From NCBI RefSeq assembly GCF_000006405.1, contig NW_003200804.1, forward strand, positions 116,722-180,721: DNA of 64,000 nt. Direction: 5' to 3'. The first letter of the stretch is position 1. The number at the start of each line of letters is the position of its first letter. Origin of the DNA: Perkinsus marinus ATCC 50983. Its lineage: Eukaryota > Perkinsozoa > Perkinsida > Perkinsidae. Of this stretch, positions 8,483 to 19,108 are shown piece by piece. A model generated the notes under the pieces. The model had not been told where the DNA came from. It did not search any database and saw only the letters and a list, made by a program, of their open reading frames with translations. A program made the position numbers and the translations under genes.

Positions 8483-11400
8483 ATGTTGAAGAGACTCACA
8501 GGAGCCAAAGGCCCTCCAAGCACAGAGGCCGTACCATCGTCCACAGGGAGCCCTATGGCCCACCTGAGGTGAACTGAAGCCGCTATAATGGTACCTGCAA
8601 TTGTAACCCAGGTTGCCCATCTCGAGCGTATCGGACAGTACCTCTGCCTTCGGTCCTCCACAAGAGGGGCGGGCTCAAGGTGTGACCAGCAGTATTCCCA
8701 TCATAGACTTGGACCACGACGAGGACATGGTGGAGGAGGAGACTGCCACTGGCGTCGTCGACCCACAGCGACGTGGCTGGGTGGCCAGTCTGGTGAACAT
8801 TATTTCTCTACGACGGTCCAGGACTGACGCTACTGCCCTCGGAGGCGATCAGCAGGCTCGAAGGGACCCGCCACGGCCACCGAGCTGTTGGAAATGCACC
8901 GTCGACTTCAGTTTTACCAACAGGTCAGTTTGCACGGCAACCTCTACTGTAGATAAGGGCACATCTTCAGGGCCAGGGTGTGCCCGATGTGTGGCCACCA
9001 GTTCTGTAAGGCGTGCTTAGCTGAGGCCGCCGCCGAGATGCCACTCATCCCCGCTGACCTGCAAGATAGTGTCATGCGTGCTAACCGTGGGGTCTCGTTG
9101 TTGACTCTGCCGGGCAGGCCCTGGTCAGGTCTGTCCGCTGACCCCGACTGGACTACCTTGGAAGATGTACAGCAACTAGAGCATGAGAATAGGGACGACC
9201 CAGAGGTGCTCGACCACCCTGTTGATGAGGACGACGATCTTGGATTAGACGTGAGGGCCGAGGGGTTGACCCTCCTAGGTCTATGTGCTATTCCAGACAC
9301 GGGACTCGGCCACTCGAGAGGAGGTCCGGAAGGGCCTCAACAAGTTGAATGGGACTCTGTGCCATACCTGCCTCAGTGAAGCCGCCAGAGATCTACTGCT
9401 AGACCGGGTGAAAGCACGGCAGGAGAGGATACAACTGTACGCCCTATCGGACAGTTGCTGCTACTGGTCGTGGTTCCAGGTACCTCGCCGGTCGACTAAC
9501 AGCGTTCAAGTCGACTCCAGAGAGCAACGTCGCTATGGTCTACAGACTGGGTGGCAATTTCCTCCAAGCCTTGAGGGCGGCCTCATCAGTCCTCCCGATG
9601 GGAGCTTTTGCCAAGTCAGAATCGTCGCGCACTGACCACGTCGACGCCTTGCCCATATTAGGTATATCTCGGGTGCATACTACCTTTTCCGGTATGGCCC
9701 TCTGTGCATTTATGGTAGCGACATACTGGAAGCCATAGGCATGCTTTCCAAGCTCACTAGTAGTGCTGGCATTCGCTCGAGATGGACGGCCAACACAGCT
9801 GATGTCGCCGCGGCCATGTGAGGAGTCTGTTGAAAGCCGCTATCACTGAAGCAAAAGGTAGATACTACCTCATGGGGGAAGACTACGGCGCTCGAGGGAA
9901 CGATCCGAGTCTGGAGAGCAAATCTCATCACGGTGGGAGCCCATGGCTTGAGTGTTTTCGAAGGATCATTCTGCCAGGGCTGCCGATTCCGTCGAAAGTG
10001 ACCTTGGCCGAGGTCGAACTTATGTGCACCCTAGCGGTGCATATACCTGCAGAATTCACCCCAGTGGACGCTCAGAGGCTCCTCCGACTTCAGGTCCTCC
10101 TGATGGTCTTGGAACGTCATGGTTAGCCTCTTTCCTAGGGTTGGACTCTGGTACTGGCGGAGCCACACTATGCACGGTATAGGGAGTTTGGTCACACCTT
10201 CTATCTGGCATGTAGAGGTGGGGATACCCCAGGGGCTCCGAAAAGGGCAGTGCTTATCCTTCCGGGCACGACCACAATTGGGGACTCCATAACTGACCTC
10301 AATGCCTTCCAAGGGACCCTCTACTTGGCTGATGGTACCATGGGACACTGCCATATGGGTAACTACCTAGGCCCATGTCCTGTCCTCCACAGTCTCCTCA
10401 TCAGGGATGTTGGTCGCCGCGCAGCACCTCGTGAGGGAGGTCGGCAGCTGCCTGGCTCGCCTCCACGCTGAGGGGTTCAGGATTTCCCTGACAGGCCACT
10501 CTCTCGGAGCTGGTATCGCCTCTCTGGCATGCATAGTATTACGCCAAGATATCATGCTTGGCTGTGACACACTGACGTGGGCCATCGTGTCCTCTTCTGG
10601 GTCCTCCAAGTCTACTTCCTTAGATGTGTCGGGTTCGGTTCCCCAGCGTGCATGGACGATGCGCTTGCCACTGCGGCGGAGAAATATGGGGTGATCTCCG
10701 TGGTGAACCGAGACGACATGGTCCCGAGGGCATCAGTGCATAACGCGAGGAGGCTCATCGAGCGACTTGCCGACCCTACTAGTGTGATGCGAACGAGGCA
10801 GTACTTGTCCGAGGACGCTGCGGCGTTGAGGGACATCAAACGCATTGCACAGCTCAAGAGACGACGTGACCACGCTCACACAGGGGACGTGGACACCACG
10901 ATGGTGAGCAACAGCTCGGGGCGTGTTTGGTGGCCGATAAAGAGTCAGGGCGTCGGTGGAGGCCCTGGAGGGGTATCGACGGGATCCCAGCAGTCTGAAG
11001 TGGAATATCCCGACCTGAGTCCGCAGTCGAGCACTACTCGGGCATGGTCGGAGGCAGTGACCTCGTTCTTTTCCGGCGTCACAGCAGCAGTGGGTCGCCC
11101 GTGGAGATGGGCCGCTGCCCGGGCTGAAGCACAAGTCTTAGGTGAGGATTTCAGAATGGGAAGCAATGGCATTTCGAATGTCAGATGACGCCGTTGAGGG
11201 CCTGTCAAGCATACACGATGTCCCTCCCGACATCAGCCAAGTCGAGCCCTTCCACCATACCAGTGAGCTCCGAGTCCCCGGCAAGGTTATCCATATATAC
11301 CGACGTGATGGCTGTAATCAATGCTCGTATGTCCCGAGAGACTGGTCGGGGCTACAAGGCGTTCAACTACAGCCAGGGATGCTCCATGACCATTTCGGCC

Positions 11401-11835
11401 GTTCATACTATATGGTAGCCAAGGCCGATGGCTGACCGAGGGATCTATGATACTCAGGCTGTGAAGCAACTCGCTTCACTGGCAAGCACTGATCCCAAAC
11501 ACCGCAGTCGAACACCTTCATGGAAGCCCCAGTCGGCCAGTGCATCGTGCTCATGTTGCGGTTCGGACTTCTTGTGGAACTCCGTTTTGAAATCCGAGGC
11601 ACATCGATTGCTCTCACGACACAATTGCTACAGCTGCGGCAACGTAAGGTTCTCGCCGCTGGGCAACACGTCTTAATTCTCTGATCTCATGGAGCCATGA
11701 CATGTGAGTAACCAATGTGTTCTTCAGGCTGTATGTGACGGCTGCAGTAAGAATAGGATCAGTATGCTCATGTCTCCCGAAACTGCCCGTTGCTGTGACC
11801 GGTGTTGGTTACATCCATCGACTCCCACTACTTGA
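8483..11835 (+). CDS. Class 3 (diacylglycerol-lipase-like) lipase with two FYVE-like zinc fingers
   Basis: Likely a membrane-recruited lipid hydrolase. The ATG is at 8483. Clear introns are 8569-8611, 8924-8970, 9251-9296, 9662-9732 and 10359-10404, all GT-AG and mostly 43-47 nt. An N-terminal finger reads CWKCTVDFSFTN, then RARVCPMCGHQFCKACL after splicing, with exact FYVE spacing (C-x2-C-x12-C-x2-C). The lipase core has PGTTTIGDSITDL, GHCHMG, the nucleophile elbow TGHSLGAGIASL (about 10492-10530), FGSPACMDD and NRDDMVPRAS. A segment ELRVPGKVIHIYRRDG is typical of DAG-lipase-like enzymes. A second, canonical finger near the end has CSCC, RHNCYSCG, VCDGCSKNR and RCCDRCW. Translation stops at 11833-11835. 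Exon joins around 9810-9830 are unresolved and may hide a frameshift. FYVE domains usually bind phosphatidylinositol 3-phosphate on endosomes. Confidence 0.8.
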
Positions 11836-12632
11836 GGGTCTGTCACGCACAGTTAACTCCCTCATGCAATTCTTCGTGTTTTCGATTCACCATTGCTCTA
11901 CACCGTCCGTTGCGTTTCTCCTCCGAGTGGTCTGTCCATATTGTGGGTTTGCCGCCATTGCAACTTGCCGGAAACGAATGAAATGCTTGACCGTGATTCA
12001 ATAAAAGCGGCGCCATGTTGCGCATAGCGTAGGAAGAGTCCAGGAGTTGTGCGATGAGTATGGATCACTGTCTATATGTCTCCCGTGGGCATAGCGTTGA
12101 TAAGGGTAACGACGGGGTCCATGCATTTGTCGTAGACTTGACCACATGACGTCGAGCTGCTTGCCACACATGGCATGTTGCTCTCCCTTCGTCCACTCAC
12201 AATACTGTGATGGTTACAACCCTGTGATTTGGCGGTCCGACGTGCGGATTTCCGGTTGGAGTTCAGTCTTTCGGTCGAATCCCGCATTCAGGGTGTTCAC
12301 CATACCTCTCGGAGGGAGTGGGATGCGTCTAGTCGACAACATTGCGTTGAGTTGATATGAGACATCAAGCGAATAGTTTTACTTGCCATAAGCTTCGATA
12401 ATCATGTACACCAAACGAGTCTAGCTAAGTAAAGCATCGGTATGTTTGGGGTCATGTTTAAACAGTTTCTACCACCTCCTGTTGGAGAGTACGTTGCGTG
12501 CAAACCATTGCTGTTTACTGGAAACATAATCTTATTTACCCAAGCAATGCTCATTAACAACGCTACTCATTTTCCTTTAGACGAGAAATGAGTGTAACGA
12601 TTATCATGGCGCAGCAGCAGAATACTGGAACA
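11836..12632. other. Intergenic region, no clear gene
   Basis: Short frames occur on both strands. For example, a minus-strand frame ends near 12072 with a Cys-containing tail. None has a recognisable motif or a supported splice structure. The region separates the plus-strand lipase gene from the 3' end of minus-strand IFT81. Confidence 0.4.
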
Positions 12633-15628
12633 CTAATTGCCTTCTATTATAAGGCGGTTGACTCCTTTCGCCAAGTGCTCTACTCGTCCGAGACCAACCT
12701 CTCCGTCTGCTGTCGCCAACGATCGCAGTTTCACCTTGGTCGGTGAGCAAGTCATAAACAATATTGATAACAGGCTCACCTCAAGAAGTCGATTCAATCG
12801 TTCAAATAATTGCTTCTGATGGACTCTCCGGTCAAAGGAGTCCTGGACATCCTTTTCCTGCACCTTCAAAGCCTGGCAGGTCTGAGAGCCACAGCGTGAA
12901 GGAATCCCGTCCCAACGCGCTCAACTTTACTCGCTCAACTTCGCCAATCTTCGCCGCATAGACAGAACTGAGCGTCGGATGATCTTTGGAGAACTGCATG
13001 GAGCCATCGAGGCACTGCTGTTCTCGTTCCCCTCGTTCCATCAAACTTTCGGTCCTGCATCCGACGCGAGCTTAAAAGCCGCCTACAAGGTGTATCGGTT
13101 TACGCTATGATTTTCAACTCGATCTCCGCTGCCCGACTTCGCAAAGATTCGGTCTCTTCCAGCAATCTCTCCGTCACGCTCTTACGCTCCTTTACTTCTC
13201 TGCTGAGGTCTGTCTCAATAGCCTCATACCTGCTCAAGGTCGACCAGAAGAGCACCAGCGGTGTCCTAGACTACTTTGTTTTCTTCGTGAGGTAAATCGC
13301 CTCGGCTTCCGCCAGTCGTTCTCTGGTAGTCCTGAGTACCTGTAAAAGCGCATACCGAAATGCCCATCCACGCTGCCCTGCCTTAATGCGAGGCGCCAAC
13401 TCGTTCTTCTTTTCTCGGAGCAACAAGTTGATTTTCGTCACCACCTCCGACAGCTCCTCCATTTGAGATCCCTTCTTGGCATCAGCAGCTGACTTCGCCT
13501 CCGAGGCCTGCTACATTCTATGCAACAGGATGCATAACGACTATAGTCCGTAAACTAGTATAGACCTTCTGAAATCACAGTCCCAGGTATCAACATGGTG
13601 TACCTCCATCAGACGCGACTCCAGCTCGTCGTGACCAACCACACCGTACTCCTCCTCGACTGCTCGTAGTCTCCTCTTGGAATCTTCCAACCTGGTGAAA
13701 TATCCAACGCCACCACACCGTAGAGAACACACTTCTCCTTCAACAACTGTTCAGTCCTCTTCAATATGGACCCCTCGGATCTCAGCCTTTGCATTTCGCT
13801 TTTTGCCGACTTGAACTTCTTCGTTTTCTCTCTCAGTGTGACAGCATATTCTTTGAAGTCTTCCCGTCGGAGGTAACTACACTCTACTTCTTTCCATACA
13901 CTCGCTGTCGTACCGATGCCCCATCTGCTGTTCGTATTTCGACTCCAACTTCTCCAACTCGAGCGCTGCAGCATTCCTCTCTATCTCCATGGCCTCCACC
14001 TTCGTCGATAACGCCTCATGCTTCTTAGCCACGAGCTGGGCCTGCTGCCTATAAACCTACAACAACAACCGCCACCCAAGGTCTCCGACACTAACCACGA
14101 CCGACCTGCAGCCCTCCACCTTTGTTCTCTACTGAGGCTTGTGCCTAGCATAAGAGAGCTTTAGTACTCGTGAACCGCCGAGAGTTACTACTTGTAACTG
14201 ACTTTTGAGGCTGCTCTCCATCGACTCAACCTCTTCCTGTAGGCTCTCCAACTTCTCTTCCATATCCAACAGCGTCGCGTCATCAATCTGACCAGACCAA
14301 GTCCGAACACTTCACTGCTCTACATTATGCCCACACTAGGGACGCTCAGTTGTTTCTCAGCACTTTCCAGTTCTTCACACAGTGCATCATGGGCCGCTTT
14401 CATCCGTTCTAGTTGAACCCCAGCGTTGTGCACGTCCTTGCGTATGACCTGGCCAACACCTCGACGATATGCTAACATTATACGTGCCTCCAGCATCCTC
14501 CCTGGCTCCTCCTCAGCCTCCGCCCGCGCCTGGCGCATTTCCTGGAGCCTCTGCACAGCCCCTCGATGCAACCTTTCGACTTCCTCAAGCTGTCTCCGTT
14601 GCTTCCTGTACGTGTCAGCCAACTGCGCCTGAGCGATAGTTCCCATCTCCACTCCAACGAATGCGCCATCCAGTAACCTCTTCTTCCTGCTCATGCCGCA
14701 GTCTAGAAGTGACATCAAAAATTGCGTTGAATTCAGCATCACCAGTGGTACGATGTTTTAGCGCTGAGACCAAATACTGCTCATACACGTACAGCAAGAG
14801 CATACCCTTTATCTTAACAATAAGCTGGTCCTTCTCTACACTCAGTTGCTGAATATCACGTTTCAATTCTTCCGGCATCGCAGACGTCTCCCGTTGGTGT
14901 TGCAGGGCCGAATGGGTAGCCTAGCAAGACAACGCTATGGAATACTCCCAAAACCTGCTGCCAGGCTCGCCTTGAACGTAGACTGGAGCTCCTTATACTT
15001 CGAATACATATCTGCGATGTTATAGTCCTGCAGGAAGTCCTGAGGGACTTCGAAATTGGTTAGAAATCTGAGCCCCGAGAGCAAGCACGCGACTTATCAG
15101 CTCTTCTACCTAGCTAAGTATGCCCTCTCCTTGAGGGCAGTCAGATTGACCAATAGCCAGTACAAAAGAGGATGAAGTACTCTCTTGTCGCCGTTCATGA
15201 ATCCTTCTTTAGACGCTCTAACTCACCACCATCACAGGAGCGTCGATGACGAGAACCGAGGCAGTACATGGCGCTATCGTCAGGATAGCCTAGCACGGTG
15301 ATGAAGTCAACCATGCGCTTGTAGGTATCTTCCATACGCTCATTATCTATATCGACCTGACCAACGATCATGCAGAGGCTCAAAGAGACAGCCTTGTTTT
15401 CAAGAGGGATGATCTCGTGGTGGTGTCTACATTGTGTCTCGGATCGAGCACTGCAAGGACCTTGTTCACTACTGACAGGAGGGTCGACCTACACATGTAA
15501 CTTGTCACGCTATGGGGGCTGTCGTATTACGCTGGCAGCTCATCGAATTGCACTAAGGATAGATTAATGTATAGAGGAGGAGCATTGAGTCTATCAACGA
15601 TCTCTCGCAGTCCTGCCGCTATAGACAT
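12633..15628 (-). CDS. IFT81: Intraflagellar transport protein IFT81
   Basis: IFT81 is a core IFT-B subunit that, with IFT74, carries tubulin along the flagellum. The ATG at 15626-15628 starts a calponin-homology-like N-terminal domain reading LREIVDRLNAPPLYINLSL. It is followed by LLSVVNKVLAVLDPRHN and, across a GT-AG intron, VDIDNERMEDTYKRM. The diagnostic IFT81 block follows: HPLLYWLLVNLTALKERAYL, then FEVPQDFLQDYNIADMYSKY (about 15020-15170). Long coiled coil comes next, including ELKRDIQQLSVEKDQLIVKI, KTKKFKSAKSEMQRLRSE and ILKRTEQLLKEK, the last two matching the conserved coil of the family. Many short introns split the gene. The exact C-terminus near 12633-12870 is tentative. Together with PACRG it indicates a motile-flagellum lineage. 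Confidence 0.85.
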
Positions 15629-16258
15629 GCCAGATGTATACCTCCAAGTAGTGCTCTGTGAATGCTGTTGACAACGCAAGAGTAGTGAGATATGAAAAGT
15701 TGTCATAGTCGCTACGACGACATAAAACAATGCTCGTGCTCTGCTACTTCCTCGGTTCGTACATGATAAGAGAGCCTCGAAGAGAACGGGATTTTTCTTA
15801 ACCCCAACATTTGGTGGCGAGCAAAACCGGGCGAGAATTACCAGGAAGGGGAAGTGAGACCGGAGCAAAAAGGTGACTGGTACGAATGAGAATTGGAGAA
15901 TATATGGTAATATTAGAGGGTAAATTATGTGGGGTCGTCGAACTACTACTCAGCAACGAGTGTTGCTGTGAAAATGGTATTACGAATACCTGCATCGCGA
16001 CAAAAACACTGACAGCGATGGTAACTAGAACTACAGCCTGTAGCAATAAGATATGACAACTAAAGACAATAAGGACCGACGAAAAGTCAGCCTACGTTCG
16101 ATCACTGCTAGAACTTTGCTAGCTAAAAGCGCGCCGACGCCATGTTGGAGTTATGAATGAAATTGTACAGCTGGTAACAAAAACGGCTACCGATGAGATA
16201 AGCTTCTCTGAAGCGATAATGCTCCACTGGCGCTGATGATGATGATATCCCACATACG
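15629..16258. other. Intergenic region between MEI2-like gene and IFT81
   Basis: No supported gene. A minus-strand frame ending near 15798 encodes a hydrophobic N-terminal stretch (AVVLVTIAVSVFVAMQVF) and then low-complexity Ser/Pro sequence. It lacks homology I recognise, and the region may simply be the 3' UTR of the MEI2-like gene plus the promoter of IFT81. Confidence 0.35.
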
Positions 16259-17965
16259 TCAGGTATTTGAAGAATAGTATTCCACAGCAACGAGGACCCC
16301 ATCGATCTCATGGGGTAGCTCAAATACGGCCTTAGGAACCTCATGTTCGAAGACACAGAAGCCAAACCTTCTGCTCTTACCAGAGGTTCGATCCATCACC
16401 ACTGGAGCCTCTCTGACGGCACCAAACTTAGAAAAATGCGCGCGGAGGGTACTACTAGTAGTATAACGTCCCAAACCACCGATAAATATTTTATGACTAT
16501 CCTCTACCCAATAGAACGCCGAGCCATGGGTCTTCCTAGAACCATGTGCTTTGCTCATCTCCTCCTGCGCCATACGAGATCGGATCAACTCCTCGACATG
16601 GGGGTCAGGTTTAGGGAAGGGGACCCACCGTCCCTGTGCATCGGCAATTAACGGCCTATGCTTCTCCGGAATTGGGGAATTCCTATAGTGCTCAACATTC
16701 TTGTTGAAGCCTTGCACGAGTGCCCAACAAACTCGGCAGATCTTGTGCGAGTTTAGGGCTGGCAGTCTGTAGTTGGTGAATGTTCGCTTGAAATCGAGGG
16801 CCCTAGAATGTTGACGAAAGTTTAGAAAAGCATAGCCGACATTGCATTTGTTCCTGATATCGATTGGCAAATAGAGGAAGTCAAAAGTGTTTTCAAAACC
16901 CATAAGGTAAATCTGTTCGATCAACGATTGTGTGTCGAACCGATTGGGTATATTCCTCAGCATCACAGTCGTATTGTTGACATCATCATCACCCTCCTCC
17001 TCCTCTAGAGGACACACCTCCTCCCTCTGACCAGCTGGACGACCCATCGACCCACCCATCTGGTCCCTACCATAGTCCGGGGTGGACAAGAGACCCGAAG
17101 GGCTGCTAGCTGCACCAATGAAGTATGGGCTCGATACGCAGCTACCATTCTCAATAGAAGCAGCGAAATTGCCATATGCATGAGAGCCACCACCAATGCC
17201 ATTTCGCTGTTGATGCATCTCATTGGATTCCGCAATAGCGAGGAGAGCGTTGGTCAAAAGCTGATTTTGCGATCTCAATGAGCCAGCATCCTGCCCTGAG
17301 TCTCCAGCCTGCGCAGCACTCAAAATAGAGGTTACATCAGAGTCTGTGGTGCTCTCTAAACCCAATACCGCCGATATCGTAGAGGCCAAGTCCTGGGAGT
17401 CGGAACTGCAGTGATCAGAGCGAGTACTGTGTGCACCCACGACAGTGTTGTCATTGACGTGCCTGCTTTCCTCAAGCACAGAGTGGACGAAAGGCGGCCA
17501 GGACAGGCCAATCAAAGGCACTGCTGCTTTATGACCAGGGAGTTGCGAATCGATAGCATGCCTAGCCGATGGGAATACGTCCGGTGCAGTCTGACCTCGA
17601 ATGAGTTCGGGCATTGCCAAATCATCGAGACCACCGGCACTGGGCTCATCTACGTTCAAGAAGGAGTTCTTCATAGTGACTCGCAGATTCATATCAGAAA
17701 AAATATCATCATAGTAACCACCAAAAGTCGAAACAGAATCCCCAATATCAAAAAGACTGCTGTGAGTATCCGAGTGCAGTGAAAAATCGAGTCCAATCCC
17801 CCTCCCATCTGCAGATGCTGTTGACACTTCTGCCAGCGTATCGCCCTTCGAGCCTTCACCGGGATCAATGGTCAATTGGTCGACGGAGCGGTGCACTGCT
17901 TCATCGGACAATCCACTAGGTACATAGGGGTGACTCATACACGGCGTATGTGACAGGGAAGCCAT
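16259..17965 (-). CDS. MEI2-like RNA-binding protein with an additional C-terminal RRM
   Basis: A single-exon gene of 568 codons with ATG at 17963-17965, unusual here because its neighbours are intron-rich. The first 320 residues are mostly disordered and Ser/Gly-rich. From about residue 330 the MEI2-type RRM (RRM_2) reads TTVMLRNIPNRFDTQSLIEQ, then IDIRNKCNVGYAFLNFRQ, with the WALVQGFNKNVEHYRNS tail specific to MEI2. A second, ordinary RRM follows at the C-terminus. Its RNP2-like strand is KIFIGGLGRYTTSSTL and its RNP1-like strand is RRFGFCVFEH. MEI2-like proteins regulate RNA in meiosis and differentiation in fungi, plants and alveolates; a role here is inference. The additional RRM after RRM_2 is less common, since MEI2 proper has its other RRMs before it. 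Confidence 0.88.
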   Translation of the reverse strand: MASLSHTPCMSHPYVPSGLSDEAVHRSVDQLTIDPGEGSKGDTLAEVSTASADGRGIGLDFSLHSDTHSSLFDIGDSVSTFGGYYDDIFSDMNLRVTMKNSFLNVDEPSAGGLDDLAMPELIRGQTAPDVFPSARHAIDSQLPGHKAAVPLIGLSWPPFVHSVLEESRHVNDNTVVGAHSTRSDHCSSDSQDLASTISAVLGLESTTDSDVTSILSAAQAGDSGQDAGSLRSQNQLLTNALLAIAESNEMHQQRNGIGGGSHAYGNFAASIENGSCVSSPYFIGAASSPSGLLSTPDYGRDQMGGSMGRPAGQREEVCPLEEEEGDDDVNNTTVMLRNIPNRFDTQSLIEQIYLMGFENTFDFLYLPIDIRNKCNVGYAFLNFRQHSRALDFKRTFTNYRLPALNSHKICRVCWALVQGFNKNVEHYRNSPIPEKHRPLIADAQGRWVPFPKPDPHVEELIRSRMAQEEMSKAHGSRKTHGSAFYWVEDSHKIFIGGLGRYTTSSTLRAHFSKFGAVREAPVVMDRTSGKSRRFGFCVFEHEVPKAVFELPHEIDGVLVAVEYYSSNT

Positions 17966-18063
17966 TGTACAAACATACGCTGGTCGTCACGAATCACATT
18001 AGCGCTCGCCCACCCGATCGATTCGCGTCGCCACTGAACGACAAGTTCAGAACACTGCTGGAA

Positions 18064-19108
18064 TCAAAACTTCTCATTGAAACACCGATCTAACACTTGG
18101 GCTTTCGATTCTCCTATACCGTAAATCTGCAACATTTCCGCCTTCGATGCTGATACGATTCCAGCGAAAGTCCTGCAAGGAAGAACCATGTAATGACGGC
18201 TCAGCAGCTCTTCACAATTGTCATGATACCCGAAGCGTTTGTAGAGATTCTTAACGTCAGTCTTTGTCGCAGAGCCACGAACGACAGTCAGAGCCTCAGT
18301 GGCTCGACCCTCTATGTTGTCGGCGGCCACGCGATGGATACCTCTGATGATGGATGCCTCCTTGCCTACACACCACAGAGTTCGTGACACGATACTACAA
18401 TGAAGGCAGACCTTGATATTTATACAGAGTTTGGATGTAACGCGAGACCTCAACACTGGACCATGCAAGGAGGAGGGAGAGTCCAGTGTTTACGGCTATG
18501 AGATTGAGAGACTCTAGACACTCTCCAGCCTCTGCAGCAGGTATATCAACCTGAATAAAACACCATCAGATGATAATAGAAATCAGTGACATTATTACCA
18601 AACACAAGAGCACGTTCACATGGTACGGGGGCTTCACTTTACCCAATTCGCGAATCCGTCTAGGAAGCTCATCTCGCTTCCGTCTGTAAGTTCCCAAACT
18701 GAATAGTAGTCCTCCATGATGACGTGAACACTGTGACCTACGTGGTATAGAGTATCGCCGTGTTGTTTTCTACCGCAAAGTCCGGCACCAGAGCTTCATC
18801 GAAAAATGCTGCTGCGTTGACCAAGTGGTTGACGGCGGGATCATCTGTGACACAGAGCAATAGATTAGCACTGCTGTCACCAACAGCCTACCCTTAATTC
18901 TCGGATTCGCCCTCAGGCGTGACATAACCTTAATGCGAGGGGAAGAGGAAGGACACAAGAATCCACTACGAGACGCCCTTTCACTCAGTCGCATACACAA
19001 CAGCATGATAGAAGACAGGATGATACTATTCATTAACGGTCTTGTGCAGAGTCGGGGCGATGGGACATTGGGGTTGTCGTTGAAGACGTAGCTCCTCTTG
19101 GTAGACAT
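18064..19108 (-). CDS. ERCC1: ERCC1/Rad10 DNA repair protein
   Basis: ERCC1 is the non-catalytic partner of the XPF nuclease in nucleotide excision and crosslink repair. The ATG at 19106-19108 begins MSTKRSYVFNDNPNVPS and continues to NSIILSS. Further exons give LRANPRIK, DEALVPDFAVENNTAILYTT, RKRDELPRRIRELGKVKPPY, and VDIPAAEAGECLES followed by LSLLLAWSSVEVSRYIQTLY. The last resembles the conserved LAW.xEEaaryletyK region. The C-terminal HhH2 domain reads ATEALTVVRGSATKTDVKNL, then, after a splice, FAGIVSASKAEMLQIYGIG, and ends FNEKF. Introns are GT-AG, with donors at GTCTGCC and GTATCATG. The first 75 or so bases overlap the reading frame of the upstream ApiAP2-like gene. Some middle exon joins are tentative; the family is secure. 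Confidence 0.87.
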
